Shown here: positions 36,901 through 51,900 of the stretch, in pieces
Layout of the letters: each line of letters starts with the position of its first letter
Position numbering within the stretch: the stretch's first letter is position 1
NCBI GenBank assembly: GCA_963971305.1
Contig: OZ020303.1
Span: 46,426,106-46,490,105, forward strand
Direction of reading: 5' to 3'
Length of the DNA: 64,000 nucleotides
Source of the DNA: Arcuatula senhousia
Taxonomy: Eukaryota > Mollusca > Bivalvia > Mytilida > Mytilidae
The notes under the pieces: generated by a model
Seen by the model: only the letters and a program-made list of their open reading frames with translations
Told to the model about the DNA's origin: nothing
The model's database searches: none
Translations under genes and position numbers: made by a program

Positions 36901-39900
36901 CCGTTTTAGAGTTATTTGCAAAAAACTGCCATTTACCTCTATGTTATATTTTTAGCCACAGTGGCCATGTTTTAGGACCAATCAAAAATCCCCACATCAG
37001 TTCTATACACCTAATGCTAATAAACAACTATACCAAGTTTGGTTTCATTTGGACTTAAAGTGTCAGAGGAGTTAATGTTTTCAATGTAATGAGGAAATGC
37101 TGTTAAAATGCTAAATTTTGACGTTCTAAGGGCAATAACTCCTAAAAGGAAAGGTCCTACAACGTTGACCCTGTTACATATTTTGTAGATCTTGATGTGT
37201 TTAACAATATGCAATTTAAATTTCTCAAATATCTAGTATAGTTTTCAAGATATTGAGCTAAACAGGTGCAAAATTTGCAAAAAATCCACAAAAAGGGCAA
37301 TAACTCCTACATGGGTTGTTGGATTTTCTTCAAAATTTCAGAGCTGGTAGATCTTGAGGTGCTGATCACTTTTGTTCCCCATCAAAATTTTAAAATCTGT
37401 CACCGTTTTAGAGTTATTTGCAAAAAACTGCCATTTACCTCTATGTTATTTTTTTAGCCACAGTGGCCATGTTTTTGGACCAATCAAAAATCCCCACATC
37501 AGTTCTATACACCTAATGCTAATAAACAACTATACCAAGTTTGGTTCCTTTTGGACTTAAAGTGTCAGAGGAGTTAATGTTTTCAATGTAATGAGGAAAT
37601 GCTGTTAAAATGCTAAATTTTGACGTTCTAAGGGCAATAACTCCTAAAAGGAAAGGTCCTACAACGTTGACCCTGTTACATATTTTGTAGATCTTGATGT
37701 GTTTAACAATATGCAATTTAAATTTCTCAAATATCTAGTATAGTGTTCAAGATATTGAGCTAAGCAGGTGCAAAATTTGCAAAAAATCCACAAAAAGGGC
37801 AATAACTCCTACATGGGTTGTTGGATTTTCTTCAAAATTTCAGAGCTGGTAGATCTTGAGGTGCTGATCACTTTTGTTCCCAATCAAAATTTTAAAATCT
37901 GTCACCGTTTTAGAGTTATTTGCAAAAAACTGCCATTTACCTCTATGTTATATTTTTAGCCACAGCGGCCATGTTTTAGGACCAATCAAAAATCCCCACA
38001 TCAGTTCTATACACCTAATGCTAATAAACAACTATACCAAGTTTGGTTCCTTTTGGACTTAAAGTGTCAGAGGAGTTAATGTTTTCAATGTAATGAGGAA
38101 ATGCTGTTAAAATGCTAAATTTTGACGTTCTAAGGGCAATAACTCCTAAAAGGAAAGGTCCTACAACGTTGACCCTGTTACATATTTTGTAGATCTTGAT
38201 GTGTTTAACAATATGCAATTTAAATTTCTCAAATATCTAGTATAGTGTTCAAGATATTGAGCTAAGCAGGTGCAAAATTTGCAAAAAATCCACAAAAAGG
38301 GCAATAACTCCTACATGGGTTGTTGGATTTTCTTCAAAATTTCAGAGCTGGTAGATCTTGAGGTGCTGATCACTTTTGTTCCCAATCAAAATTTTAAAAT
38401 CTGTCACCGTTTTAGAGTTATTTGCAAAAAACTGCCATTTACCTCTATGTTATATTTTTAGCCACAGCGGCCATGTTTTAGGACCAATCAAAAATCCCCA
38501 CATCAGTTCTATACACCTAATGCTAATAAACAACTATACCAAGTTTGGTTCCATTTGGACTTAATGTGTCAGAGGAGTTAACGTTTTCAATGTAATGAGG
38601 AAATGCTGTTAAAATGCTAAATTGTGACGTTCTAAGGGCAATAACTCCTAAAAGGAAAGGTCCTACAACGTTGACCATGTTACATATTTTGTAGATCTTG
38701 ATGTGTTTAACAATATGCAATTTAAATTTCTCAAATATCTAGTATAGTTTTCAAGATATTGAGCTTAACAGGTGCAAAATTTGCAAAAAATCCACAAAAA
38801 GGGCAATAACTCCTACATGGGTCGTTGGGATTTTCTTCAAAATTTCAGGGTAGGTAGATCTTGAGGTGCTGTTCACTTTTGTTCCCAATCAAAATTTTGA
38901 AATCTGTCACTGTTTTAGAGTTATTTGCAAAAAACTGCCATTTATCCCTATGTTCTATTTTTAGCCACAGCAGCCATGTTTTACGACCAATCAAAAATCC
39001 CTACACCAGTTCTATACACCTAATACTAATAAACAACTATACCAAGTTTGGTTCCATTTGGACTTAAAGTGTCAGAGGAGTTAACGTTTTCAATGTAATG
39101 AGGAAATGCTGTTAAAATGCTAAATTTTGACGTTCTAAGGGCAATAACTCCTAAAAGGAAAGGTCCTACAACGTTGACCCTGTTACATATTTTGTAGATC
39201 TTGATGTGCTTAACAATAAGCAATTTAAATTTCTCAAATATCAAGTATAGTTTTCAAGATATTGAGCTAAACAGGTGCAAAATTTGCAAAAAATCCACAA
39301 AAAGGGCAATAACTCCTACATGGGTTGTTGGATTTTCTTCAAAATTTCAGAGCTGGTAGATCTTGAGGTGCTGATCACTTTTGTTCCCAATCAAAATTTT
39401 AAAATCTGTCACCGTTTTAGAGTTATTTGCAAAAAACTGCCATTTATCCCTATGTTCTATTTTTAGCCACAGCAGCCATGTTTTACAACCAATCAAAAAT
39501 CTCCACAACAGTTCTATACACCTAATAATAATAAACACTTATACCAAGTTTGGTTCCATTTGGACTTAAAGTGTCAGAGGAGTTAACGTTTTCAATGTAA
39601 TGAGGAAATGCTGTTAAAATGCTAAATTTTGACGTTCTAAGGGCAATAACTCCTAAAAGGAAAGGTCCTACAACGTTGACCCTGTTACATATTTTGTAGA
39701 TCTTGATGTGCTTAACAATATGCAATTTAAATTTCTCAAATATCTAGTATAGTGTTCAAGATATTGAGCTAAACAGGTGCAAAATTTGCAAAAAATCCAC
39801 AAAAAGGGCAATAACTCCTACATGGGTTGTTGGATTTTCTTCAAAATTTCAGAGCTGGTAGATCTTGAGGTGCTGATCACTTTTGTTCCCAATCAAAATT

Positions 39901-42900
39901 TTAAAATCTGTCACCGTTTTAGAGTTATTTGCAAAAAACTGCCATTTACCTCTATGTTATATTTTTAGCCACAGCGGCCATGTTTTAGGACCAATCAAAA
40001 ATCCCCACATCAGTTCTATACACCTAATGCTAATAAACAACTATACCAAGTTTGGTTTCATTTGGACTTAAAGTGTCAGAGGAGTTAATGTTTTCAATGT
40101 AATGAGGAAATGCTGTTAAAATGCTAAATTTTGACGTTCTAAGGGCAATAACTCCTAAAAGGAAAGGTCCTACAACGTTGACCCTGTTACATATTTTGTA
40201 GATCTTGATGTGTTTAACAATATGCAATTTAAATTTCTCAAATATCTAGTATAGTTTTCAAGATATTGAGCTAAACAGGTGCAAAATTTGCAAAAAATCC
40301 ACAAAAAGGGCAATAACTCCTACATGGGTTGTTGGATTTTCTTCAAAATTTCAGAGCTGGTAGATCTTGAGGTGCTGATCACTTTTGTTCCCAATCAAAA
40401 TTTTAAAATCTGTCACCGTTTTAGAGTTATTTGCAAAAAACTGCCATTTACCTCTATGTTATATTTTTAGCCACAGTGGCCATGTTTTAGGACCAATCAA
40501 AAATCCCCACATCAGTTCTATACACCTAATTCTAATAAACAACTATACCAAGTTTGGTTCCATTTGGACTTAAAGTGTCAGAGGAGTTAACGTTTTCAAT
40601 GTAATGAGGAAATGCTGTTAAAATGCTAAATTTTGACGTTCTAAGGGCAATAACTCCTAAAAGGAAAGGTCCTACAACGTTGACCCTGTTACATATTTTG
40701 TAGATCTTGATGTGTTTAACAATATGCAATTTAAATTTCTCAAATATCTAGTATAGTTTTCAAGATATTGAGCTAAACAGGTGCAAAATTTGCAAAAAAT
40801 CCACAAAAAGGGCAATAACTCCTACATGGGTTGTTGGATTTTCTTCAAAATTTCAGAGCTGGTAGATCTTGAGGTGCTGATCACTTTTGTTCCCAATCAA
40901 AATTTTAAAATCTGTCACCGTTTTAGAGTTATTTGCAAAAAACTGCCATTTACCTCTATGTTATTTTTTTAGCCACAGTGGCCATGTTTTTGGACCAATC
41001 AAAAATCCCCACATCAGTTCTATACACCTAATGCTAATAAACAACTATACCAAGTTTGGTTCCTTTTGGACTTAAAGTGTCAGAGGAGTTAATGTTTTCA
41101 ATGTAATGAGGAAATGCTGTTAAAATGCTAAATTTTGACGTTCTAAGAGCAATAACTCCTAAAAGGAAAGGTCCTACAACGTTGACCCTGTTACATATTT
41201 TGTAGATCTTGATGTGTTTAACAATGTGCAATTTAAATTTCTCAAATATCTAGTATAGTGTTCAAGATATTGAGCTAAGCAGGTGCAAAATTTGCAAAAA
41301 ATCCACAAAAAGGGCAATAACTCCTACATGGGTTGTTGGATTTTCTTCAAAATTTCAGAGCTGGTAGATCTTGAGGTGCTGATCACTTTTGTTCCCAATC
41401 AAAATTTTAAAATCTGTCACCGTTTTAGAGTTATTTGCAAAAAACTGCCATTTACCTCTATGTTATATTTTTAGCCACAGCGGCCATGTTTTAGGACCAA
41501 TCAAAAATCCCCACATCAGTTCTATACACCTAATGCTAATAAACAACTATACCAAGTTTGGTTCCTTTTGGACTTAAAGTGTCAGAGGAGTTAATGTTTT
41601 CAATGTAATGAGGAAATGCTGTTAAAATGCTAAATTTTGACGTTCTAAGGGCAATAACTCCTAAAAGGAAAGGTCCTACAACGTTGACCCTGTTACATAT
41701 TTTGTAGATCTTGATGTGTTTAACAATATGCAATTTAAATTTCTCAAATATCTAGTATAGTGTTCAAGATATTGAGCTAAGCAGGTGCAAAATTTGCAAA
41801 AAATCCACAAAAAGGGCAATAACTCCTACATGGGTTGTTGGATTTTCTTCAAAATTTCAGAGCTGGTAGATCTTGAGGTGCTGATCACTTTTGTTCCCAA
41901 TCAAAATTTTAAAATCTGTCACCGTTTTAGAGTTATTTGCAAAAAACTGCCATTTACCTCTATGTTATATTTTTAGCCACAGCGGCCATGTTTTAGGACC
42001 AATCAAAAATCCCCACATCAGTTCTATACACCTAATGCTAATAAACAACTATACCAAGTTTGGTTCCATTTGGACTTAATGTGTCAGAGGAGTTAACGTT
42101 TTCAATGTAATGAGGAAATGCTGTTAAAATGCTAAATTGTGACGTTCTAAGGGCAATAACTCCTAAAAGGAAAGGTCCTACAACGTTGACCATGTTACAT
42201 ATTTTGTAGATCTTGATGTGTTTAACAATATGCAATTTAAATTTCTCAAATATCTAGTATAGTTTTCAAGATATTGAGCTTAACAGGTGCAAAATTTGCA
42301 AAAAATCCACAAAAAGGGCAATAACTCCTACATGGGTCGTTGGGATTTTCTTCAAAATTTCAGGGTAGGTAGATCTTGAGGTGCTGTTCACTTTTGTTCC
42401 CAATCAAAATTTTGAAATCTGTCACTGTTTTAGAGTTATTTGCAAAAAACTGCCATTTATCCCTATGTTCTATTTTTAGCCACAGCAGCCATGTTTTACG
42501 ACCAATCAAAAATCCCTACACCAGTTCTATACACCTAATACTAATAAACAACTATACCAAGTTTGGTTCCATTTGGACTTAAAGTGTCAGAGGAGTTAAC
42601 GTTTTCAATGTAATGAGGAAATGCTGTTAAAATGCTAAATTTTGACGTTCTAAGGGCAATAACTCCTAAAAGGAAAGGTCCTACAACGTTGACCCTGTTA
42701 CATATTTTGTAGATCTTGATGTGCTTAACAATAAGCAATTTAAATTTCTCAAATATCAAGTATAGTTTTCAAGATATTGAGCTAAACAGGTGCAAAATTT
42801 GCAAAAAATCCACAAAAAGGGCAATAACTCCTACATGGGTTGTTGGATTTTCTTCAAAATTTCAGAGCTGGTAGATCTTGAGGTGCTGATCACTTTTGTT

Positions 42901-45900
42901 CCCAATCAAAATTTTAAAATCTGTCACCGTTTTAGAGTTATTTGCAAAAAACTGCCATTTATCCCTATGTTCTATTTTTAGCCACAGCAGCCATGTTTTT
43001 GGACCAATCAAAAATCTCCACAACAGTTCTATACACCTAATAATAATAAACACTTATACCAAGTTTGGTTCCATTTGGACTTAAAGTGTCAGAGGAGTTA
43101 ACGTTTTCAATGTAATGAGGAAATGCTGTTAAAATGCTAAATTTTGACGTTCTAAGGGCAATAACTCCTAAAAGGAAAGGTCCTACAACGTTGACCCTGT
43201 TACATATTTTGTAGATCTTGATGTGCTTAACAATATGCAATTTAAATTTCTCAAATATCTAGTATAGTTTTCAAGATATTGAGCTAAACAGGTGCAAAAT
43301 TTGCAAAAAATCCACAAAAAGGACAATAACTCCTACATGGGTTGTTGGATTTTCTTCAAAATTTCAGAGCTGGTAGATCTTGAGGTGCTGATCACTTTTG
43401 TTCCCAATCAAAATTTTGAAATCTGTCACTGTTTTAGAGTTATTTGCAAAAAACTGCCATTTACCCCTATGTTCTATTTTTAGCCACAGCAGCCATGTTT
43501 TAGGACCAATCAAAAATCCCCACATCAGTTCTATACACCTAATGCTAATAAACAACTATACCAAGTTTGGTTCCATTTGGACTTAAAGTGTCAGAGGAGT
43601 TAACGTTTTCAATGTAATGAGAAAATGCTGTTAAAATGCTAAATTTTGACGTTCTAAGGGCAATAACTCCTAAAAGGAAAGGTCCTACAATGTTGACCCT
43701 GTTACATATTTTGTAGATCTTGATGTGCTTAACAATATGCAATTTAAATTTCTCAAATATCTAGTATAGTTTTCAAGATATTGAGCTAAACAGGTGCAAA
43801 ATTTGCAAAAAATCCACAAAAAGGGCAATAACTCCTACATGGGTTGTTGGATTTTCTTCAAAATTTCAGAGCTGGTAGATCTTGAGGTGCTGATCACTTT
43901 TGTTCCCAATCAAAATTTTAAAATCTGTCACCGTTTTAGAGTTATTTGCAAAAAACTGCCATTTACCTCTATGTTATATTTTTAGCCACAGCGGCCATGT
44001 TTTAGGACCAATCAAAAATCCCCACATCAGTTCTATACACCTAATGCTAACAAGAGGCTCCCAAGAGCCTGAATCACTCACCTGAACTACACAGATACAT
44101 ATATTTGTAGATATTATTGTGCTTAACCATATGCGATTTAAATTTATGAAATATCTTGGTTAGTTTTCAAGATATTGGGCTTAATAAGTGCAAATTTGGC
44201 AAAACTTAGGAAAAAGAACAATAACTCCCACATCAGCAGTCAGATCTTTTCCAAAATTTCAGGACAGGTAGATCTTAATATGCTGATCACTTTTGATTCT
44301 TGCACACTTTTGATATCTGAAACCAGTTTTGAGTTATTAGCAAAAAATTGAAATTTGCCCCTATGTTCTATTTTTAGCCATGGTGGCCATGTTTTTTTAC
44401 GAATCAAAAATCTGAACGATAGAGTTGTAGCATATAAGCTATCAAATAGTGTGCCAGTGATGCAGTTGGTCTTACCGTTTCAGACAAGTCAGGGGAAAAG
44501 TAATGAACAATGGTAAATATTGACGCTTTAAGGGCCATAACTCCTAAAAGAAATGGTTCTACAGCTTTGACCTAATAACATGAATTGTAGATCTTGATGT
44601 GCTCAATCATATGCAACTTGAATTTTTGAAATATCTTGTATAGTTTTCAAGATATAGGGCTAAATAAGTGAAAAATTTTGAAAAAATCCAGAAAAAGGGC
44701 AATAACTCCTATGTCGTTCGTTGGATCTTCTTGAAAATTTCAGAGCAGATAGATCTTGAGATGCTAATCCATTTTGTCTCCCATCAGAATTTTGATATCT
44801 GTTACCGTTTTTGAGTTATCTGCAAAAAACTGTAATTTGACCCCTATGTTCTATTTTAAGCCATGGAGGCCATATTTTTTGACGAATCAAAAATCCCAAC
44901 AACAGAATTGTAGCATTAATGCTATTAAACAACTGTGCAAAATTTGGTTGAAGTTGGATGTATGGTGTCAGACAAATTAATCTTTGAAATTCAGGGTAAA
45001 AGTAATGAAAAATGGTCAATTTTGACGCTTTAAGGGCCATAACTCCTAAAAGAAATGGTTCTACAGCTTTGACCTAATTACATGAAATGTAGATCTTGAT
45101 GTGCTTAATCATATGCAATTTGAATTTTTAAAATATCTTGTATAGTTTTCAAGATATAGGGCTAAATAAGTGCAAAATTTTGAAAAAATCCAGAAAAAGG
45201 GCAATAACTCCTACATCAGTTGTTGGATCTTCTTGAAAATTTCTAGGCAGGTAGATCTTGAGGTGCTGATCACGTTTACCTTTGCCAGAATTTTGATATC
45301 TGTGACCGTTTTTGAGTTATTTGCAAAAAACTGTAATTTGACCCCCATGTTTTATTTTTAGCCATGGCGGCCATGTTTTTTTACGAATCAAAAATCCGAA
45401 CGATAGTTTTGTACACATAATGCCACTAAACAACTATACCAAGTTTGGTTGCAATTGGACTTATGGTGTCGGACAAGTTAACGTTTGAAAAATTGTTTAC
45501 AGACGACGACAGACGACGACGACGGACGCCAAGTGATGGTAAATGCTCACATGGACCTTCCGTCCAGGTGAGCTAAAAAGGGCAATAACTCCTACATGGG
45601 TCGTTTGATTTTCTTCAAAATTTCAGGGTAGGTGGATCTTGAGGTGCTGATCACTTTTACCCTATGCTAGAATTTTGATATCTGTAGCCGTTTTTGAGTT
45701 ATTTGCAAAAAACTGCATTTTACCCCTATGTTCTATTTTTAGCCATGGCGGCCATGTTTTATGACGAATCAAAAATCCCCACATCAGTTCTAAGCACCGA
45801 ATGCTAATGAACAACCATACTAAGTTTGGTTGCAATTGGACTTATGGTGTCAGAGGAGTTAACGTTTGAAAAAGTTTACGGACGGACGGACGACGGACGC

Positions 45901-48900
45901 CAAGTGACGCCAATAGCTCACATGACCCTTCGGGTCAGGTGAGCTAAAAATGCTATTTTTCACCTTTAAGGGGCCGTAACGCCCATAAGGGGTCATCTGA
46001 CAACTTTGACTCTATGGAGACTTTAATAAAGACAAATCCTACTATTGTTTTTACGCATTGAAAAGCGCAACGTCATTGTGACGTTCCTCCATTGTTTCGA
46101 TAGAATTTTGCCTTCGTCTTTCAGAAAAGATGATGGACGGTTCGCACAGTGTTGGTGCGACCTAACATTATACTGAATTCGACGTCGCGTTATAGAATTT
46201 TGCACTTCTTTTATTGTCTCTGTATTCTCCTTTGATGTTTATTTTGTCTTTTGTTATTTGTTTGCCATTTTAATGAAAGTCGAGTCGTTGCTGAAATGTT
46301 GTGTATATATGGCATTCCCGATTTTTAACCTTTAAGATAAATTTGTTGTACTAAGTTGACTCGAAAACGAACACATTTAGCTACAAAAACGTACCTCCTT
46401 TGACATTGTTAATTGGGCGGAGCTACAATGCGGTCGCATTACTCTAGGGCACCAAACTGTTTTAAACTTGTGGGACTTTTTTTGTATGTACAGTTTTAAA
46501 ACATGCGTGTTTCAGTCTTTACAATAACAAACGGAGGTGTAAAGTGTGCCGATTCTGTATCCCCCTAAACATTTTATTTTTCAAAGATGCAACTAGTTGC
46601 TAACATTTCAACAAGCAGTTTTTCTGCTAAAAGAAATTGTATGATGTTGATACAAATGTAGTTGACAGCAAGGCTTGGATTTACATGACTTTCATTGTAT
46701 CATAGGCAAATTTTAAATCGTTGTTCTTTTGCGTTTTTTTTTCTTTTTGTGGTGCTGCTTTTAAAATCCATTTTAAAAAACTGGAATATTTTTTGTACGT
46801 TAAATAGTTTTCCTTTGGAACACATGTATGCATAAAGCATGTATAGTTCTTATTTTGCCAGGTTTATCAATAATATTGTATAACTTATTACTCGAGTTAT
46901 GCTCTTCGACAAGAAAGATACATACATACATACATGTATATATAGAAAACTGATTACACGAAGTATGATTACATGTCAAATTGCACTTGTTTGTAAAAAT
47001 TTTGTCATCGTAAAGGATGTCACGCATGCATAAAATATCATGATAGAAGAAAATGAGATGTGGAATAAGTGTACGCGACACAACCTACATTATAAAAGTA
47101 TATTTTAAATATCCACAATGGAAAACAGCCAGCAGCCTTCAATGTGACCAGCGGTCGCTGCTCGCTGTTTTTCAATTGGCCCCTGGATTGAAAATAAAAT
47201 ACATATGATTCAAGCCCAATCCCAAAGTGCATTGAAAGACCCTCTTCTTGACAAAAAACAATTAACAAAAATTCGACTAAATACAAACATAAGCTTTGAT
47301 AAAGATTCCTGGCTTAGGACAGGCACATTAAAATGTGGCGGGGTTAAACTAGTTTTTTGGCGCCAACCTTCCCCCTAATGATAATCAATAACAAAGCACA
47401 AACTAACACACAGTAAAAATCAAATCGATAGAAGTTCAATTCAACAAGAGAGTATCTGAGACAAAAGGACAACAGGTAATTAACGGGACGTAAAGATACT
47501 CTCTTGAGAACACTCGAAGTTACTGACAGCTAGCTGAGAAGCATCCATGGACTGATGTAAAAAAATCAAGTATGTCGATTTTAAATCCGACACAACACGT
47601 CAAACACTTGATTTGATGATGCATCATCAACAAAACCGACACACTTGACCGCTGTAATGCTCAAAAATGACATAAGTATAAAAAGGCAATTAACATTTTA
47701 AAGTAAGTATCAAATTATCAATATTTTTACCAAAGAAGACTAAATTATTAATTGCAATGATAAATAAAGACGGTTGATCTGATGTTTTTTGGAGGGGTGA
47801 GGGTGCTTTGTCATTCTTTTTTGTTAGCTACCTCGCAAAGTTTTTCTAGTTAAGTAGAATATATTTGCGGCGGGGGACAAAAAGAGGGAAAAAGTGTTGA
47901 AAGTTTCAGGCATTACCTTTTGCTTTGCTTGGGGCGAAGGTGGATAAGTGAAATAGAAGACTAAATAATGAGTTGTGTTTTGTACAAAGGTTTTTTTACT
48001 ATTGCTTGGTTTCGAAAACGGTCTGGTTTACTTGTCATCCATTTGCAGATGCACTGTCATTTAATCCAGAAATATCATCTCAATTTTTTTGTCGGAAATG
48101 TCTCGCGAGTTGTATAATATGCTTGTTTATCTTGAGTCTTCTTACATATAAGAAATTGCATAAGGTGGATAAGTGAAATAGAAGACTAAATAATCTTCAA
48201 ATCTTTATTAGCACAAGTTACGCCCAATGAAGGGCCAAAGGCTACAAACAATAGACTGACAAAAATACAACAATAATAATAGCATGTACAATGAAACTTA
48301 AGTGTCTCCTGTCCTCAGTGTCATTGACTGTTTTAAAAAGGATCCCAGAAATTTCACTTCTAGACTATATTATTTGGGTTTAAGATTAAATTTAGCTTTA
48401 TTTCATTTTGTGAAGAAGAATCAATATTAATTTTATCGAAATATATTTTCCTGCAATTTTCGTTAATTTTACAACTAAAAAGAAAGTGACTCTCATCTTC
48501 AATCACATTGCAAGTTTTGCAAATTCTATCTTCTCTTTGTATTTTCTTATATCTCCCAGTTTCTATAGCTAACTGGTGGTCACTTAACCGTAATTTACAT
48601 ATTAATTTTCTGTATTCAGTATTGTCTGTTAACAAATATGGTTCTAAATTATAATTATTTTTTATTTGTTTAAAAGTTTGTAGCTTGCTATTTTGGTCCA
48701 AGTTTTCAATCTTGTCCCAAAATATATTATTATAACTATTTTCAACTTCCTCTTTATAGTATTTCTTTTTATTGTCTGTATTTTTCTTAAATTCAGACTG
48801 TGGTAGATTGTATGATTTTCTAATATGTTTTATATAGCTATACCAAGTATAAATGCCATTGGAGTCTAATTCTTTAGAAATACTATAACACTCTTTTAGT

Positions 48901-51900
48901 ATTGGATTTATATTTGGATTATTTAATCTATCTTCATACAATAAAGATTGTGTCTTAATGAAGCTATCCACCGGGTATCTTCCCATTTCAGATCTAGATG
49001 CTATATTACTGGTACATTTTTTCACACCTAGAGTATATTTACAAAACTTAGTATGTACTTTATCTACTATAGATTTATCTAAAAACGACAGTAAATCGGC
49101 TTTAGAATTACTTAAAGATGCCCGCCTGGAAGAGTTATAAAATGATTTATAAATATCCATATACCAAATTTCACTATTGTAGGTCAATATTGGCCTCACT
49201 AATGAATCAAAAAGGTGACATGCAAGATTTACAGGAACCTGATTTAGGTGGTTCGTTCCTGCTTTGATTGAAAACAAAACTTTGTAAGCTTTTTGTGCTA
49301 GATATTTTGCCGACTGAGTAAGGTTCCCATTTGATGATATAAAAATTCCTAAGAATTTAAATTCTGTTACCTGCTCTATTTTAGTCTTATTATAGTATAT
49401 ATTTAAGTTTTGGATAATTCTGTTATTACTAATAATCATTGATTTCGTTTTCTTGCAGTTCACGGAAAGTTGCCACTTTTCGCAATAAATGGCTAACTTG
49501 TTCAAGCTTTTCTGTAAGCCCTCTTCTGATTCAGAAAGAAGAACTAAATCGTCGGCAAATAAAAGACCTCCAAGTTTGGATTCGTCTAAAGCTAAAGGCA
49601 TAGTTTCACAAGTACTAAATAAATCACTTATATCGTTTATATATACATTAAATAAGGTAGGGCTCAGCGAATCTCCCTGTTTCACGCCTCTATCTACTTT
49701 AAAGTACTCTGTACAACTGTTATTAAGTTTAATAGCAGAGGACGTATTAGAATACATGCTTTTGATGATATTAGTGGTTTTTGTTCCAATACCATAGTTT
49801 ATCATTTTATACAATAAAGCTTCTCTCCAAACAGAGTCAAAAGCTTTGCGTAAGTCAATAAAACAAGCATAAATAGGTTTCTTTTTCAAGCATATATATT
49901 TGTTAATTAATGTTTTTAAGACAAATATGCTATCTGTAGTTCTATGATTTGATCTGAATCCAAATTGACAATTAGTTAACTTATCATTCATATACTCAGT
50001 TATTCTATTATTTAGTACAGCACTAAATATTTTAGAGAGACAGTTAAGTAGAGAAATTCCTCTATAATTATTGGGATCATTTTTATCTCCTGATTTGTGA
50101 ATTGGAACCACATATGACTTGTTCCAACTATCAGGATAGACCCCTGATTGTAAAATTAAGTTATAAAGTTTAGTAACACTTTTTAAAGTAAAATCTTTAC
50201 TTTTTTTAACAACTTCATTCATTATAAGATCTGGTCCAGAGGACTTATTTGTTTTAAGATTTTTGATTATTTTCTTTACCTCAGATATAGTTATAGCTTT
50301 ATCAGTTAATATGTTATCAACATGATTTTCAGTTTTATTTAAAACTTCATTAATTTCTTTAACAAAAGCAGCATTTGGTTTTTTCCAATCACCCTGGGTT
50401 TTAAAATGTTTTATTAGTTCATCTGGATCTATATCTAACTCCTCTTGTATGTTATTTTTGCTGGAGGATTTAAAGGTACTCCAAAAGGTTTTGGTGTCAT
50501 TTGAGTTGCACTCAAAAAGTTTTTTGATAAAATTCTGCTGATATTCATATTTTTTCTTCTTGGTTAGTTTTTTTAGTTGTTTAGCAGTTGAAAAATACTG
50601 ACCTCTTAAGGTCAAATCAAAAGGTTTAATTTTTAATTGTTTACCCAAAAGGTTTATTTTAGATTTAATATTTCTGACACTGCTGTCAGACCAGGGTTTC
50701 TTTTGTTTGAATTTTTTCTTTCTTTTTGAATGAATTTTAATATTGCATGAGTTGTGTTTTGTACAAAGGTTTTTTTACTATTGCTTGGTACTTTTTATGC
50801 AGAAAAGAATCCGATTTTATTACTCTCCAATGTATGTAGGTTGTACTTCCGTAACCACTTTCGGTAACACTTAGGTTTAATTCTTGGTCAAGATAGACAT
50901 CTCAGGTGCTACACGTTTGGGTTCATTTATTATTTTAAGGTTAGGGGGGGGGGCATCCGTGACTCATAGACATATTTTGTAGTGAAGAAAACAGGTTTAC
51001 ATGTACAATGTATAATTTGAAGAACACACCAAAGCTATGAAATTGTCTGTACTTTATAAAACTAAATAACGTTGGTCCCAGTCTAGTTTTATGTTGGATT
51101 TTTTTCTGTGCTTTTTATGCTCAATTTTAATCTTATGGGTGGAAAGCCTCTTACGAGTAACTCGCCCCAAGCAAAGCAAAAGGTAATGCCTGAAACTTTC
51201 AACACTTTTTCCCTCTTTTTGTCCCCCGCCGCAAATATATTCTACTTAACTAGAAAAACTTTGCGCGGTAGCTAACAAAAAAATAATGACAAAGCACCCT
51301 CACCCCTCCAAAAAACATCAGATCATTTTTTTAATAGAAGATGGACATACATACATGTATCTATTATTTCTCAAAGATTGTATGAAAATTCCATGAAAGA
51401 TCATTGCAAAGATTTGGCGCATAAGAGGTGAGCACCTGAGGTGTAACGGTCCAGGCACAAGGACACACATAAGGACTGACATCCCTATTACTATATAAAT
51501 TTATATATCGACAATTTTTAAGGCGGAAGGATCTTATAAGAATAAAATTTGGTTTCGAAAACGGTCTGGTTTACTTGTCATCCATTTGCAGATGCACTGT
51601 CATTTAATCCAGAAATATCATCTCAATTTTTTTGTCGGAAATGTCTCGCGAGTTGTATAATATGCTTGTTTATCTTGAGTCTTCTAACATATAAGAAATG
51701 GCATAAGGTGGATAAGTGAAAATTAAAAACATCCTGATTTTTTTTTTACAACGCTCAACGTTAAAAACTCATTTTAGCGTAACGTTACTGTGTGAATTGA
51801 ATAACGTGGTACGTCCAATTACCAAAAATACCATAAAATTGTGTAATTGATGCCAGTTTTCTTTTTAATTTGATCGGTGACCCCTACTTTTTAAACTATT

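Noticed and set aside
33752..44085. Dozens of 60-72-codon open frames on both strands of the 502-bp array
   Set aside because: They are conserved only because the monomers are near-identical DNA. Frames overlap on opposite strands, have no splice or poly(A) context and match no protein family.
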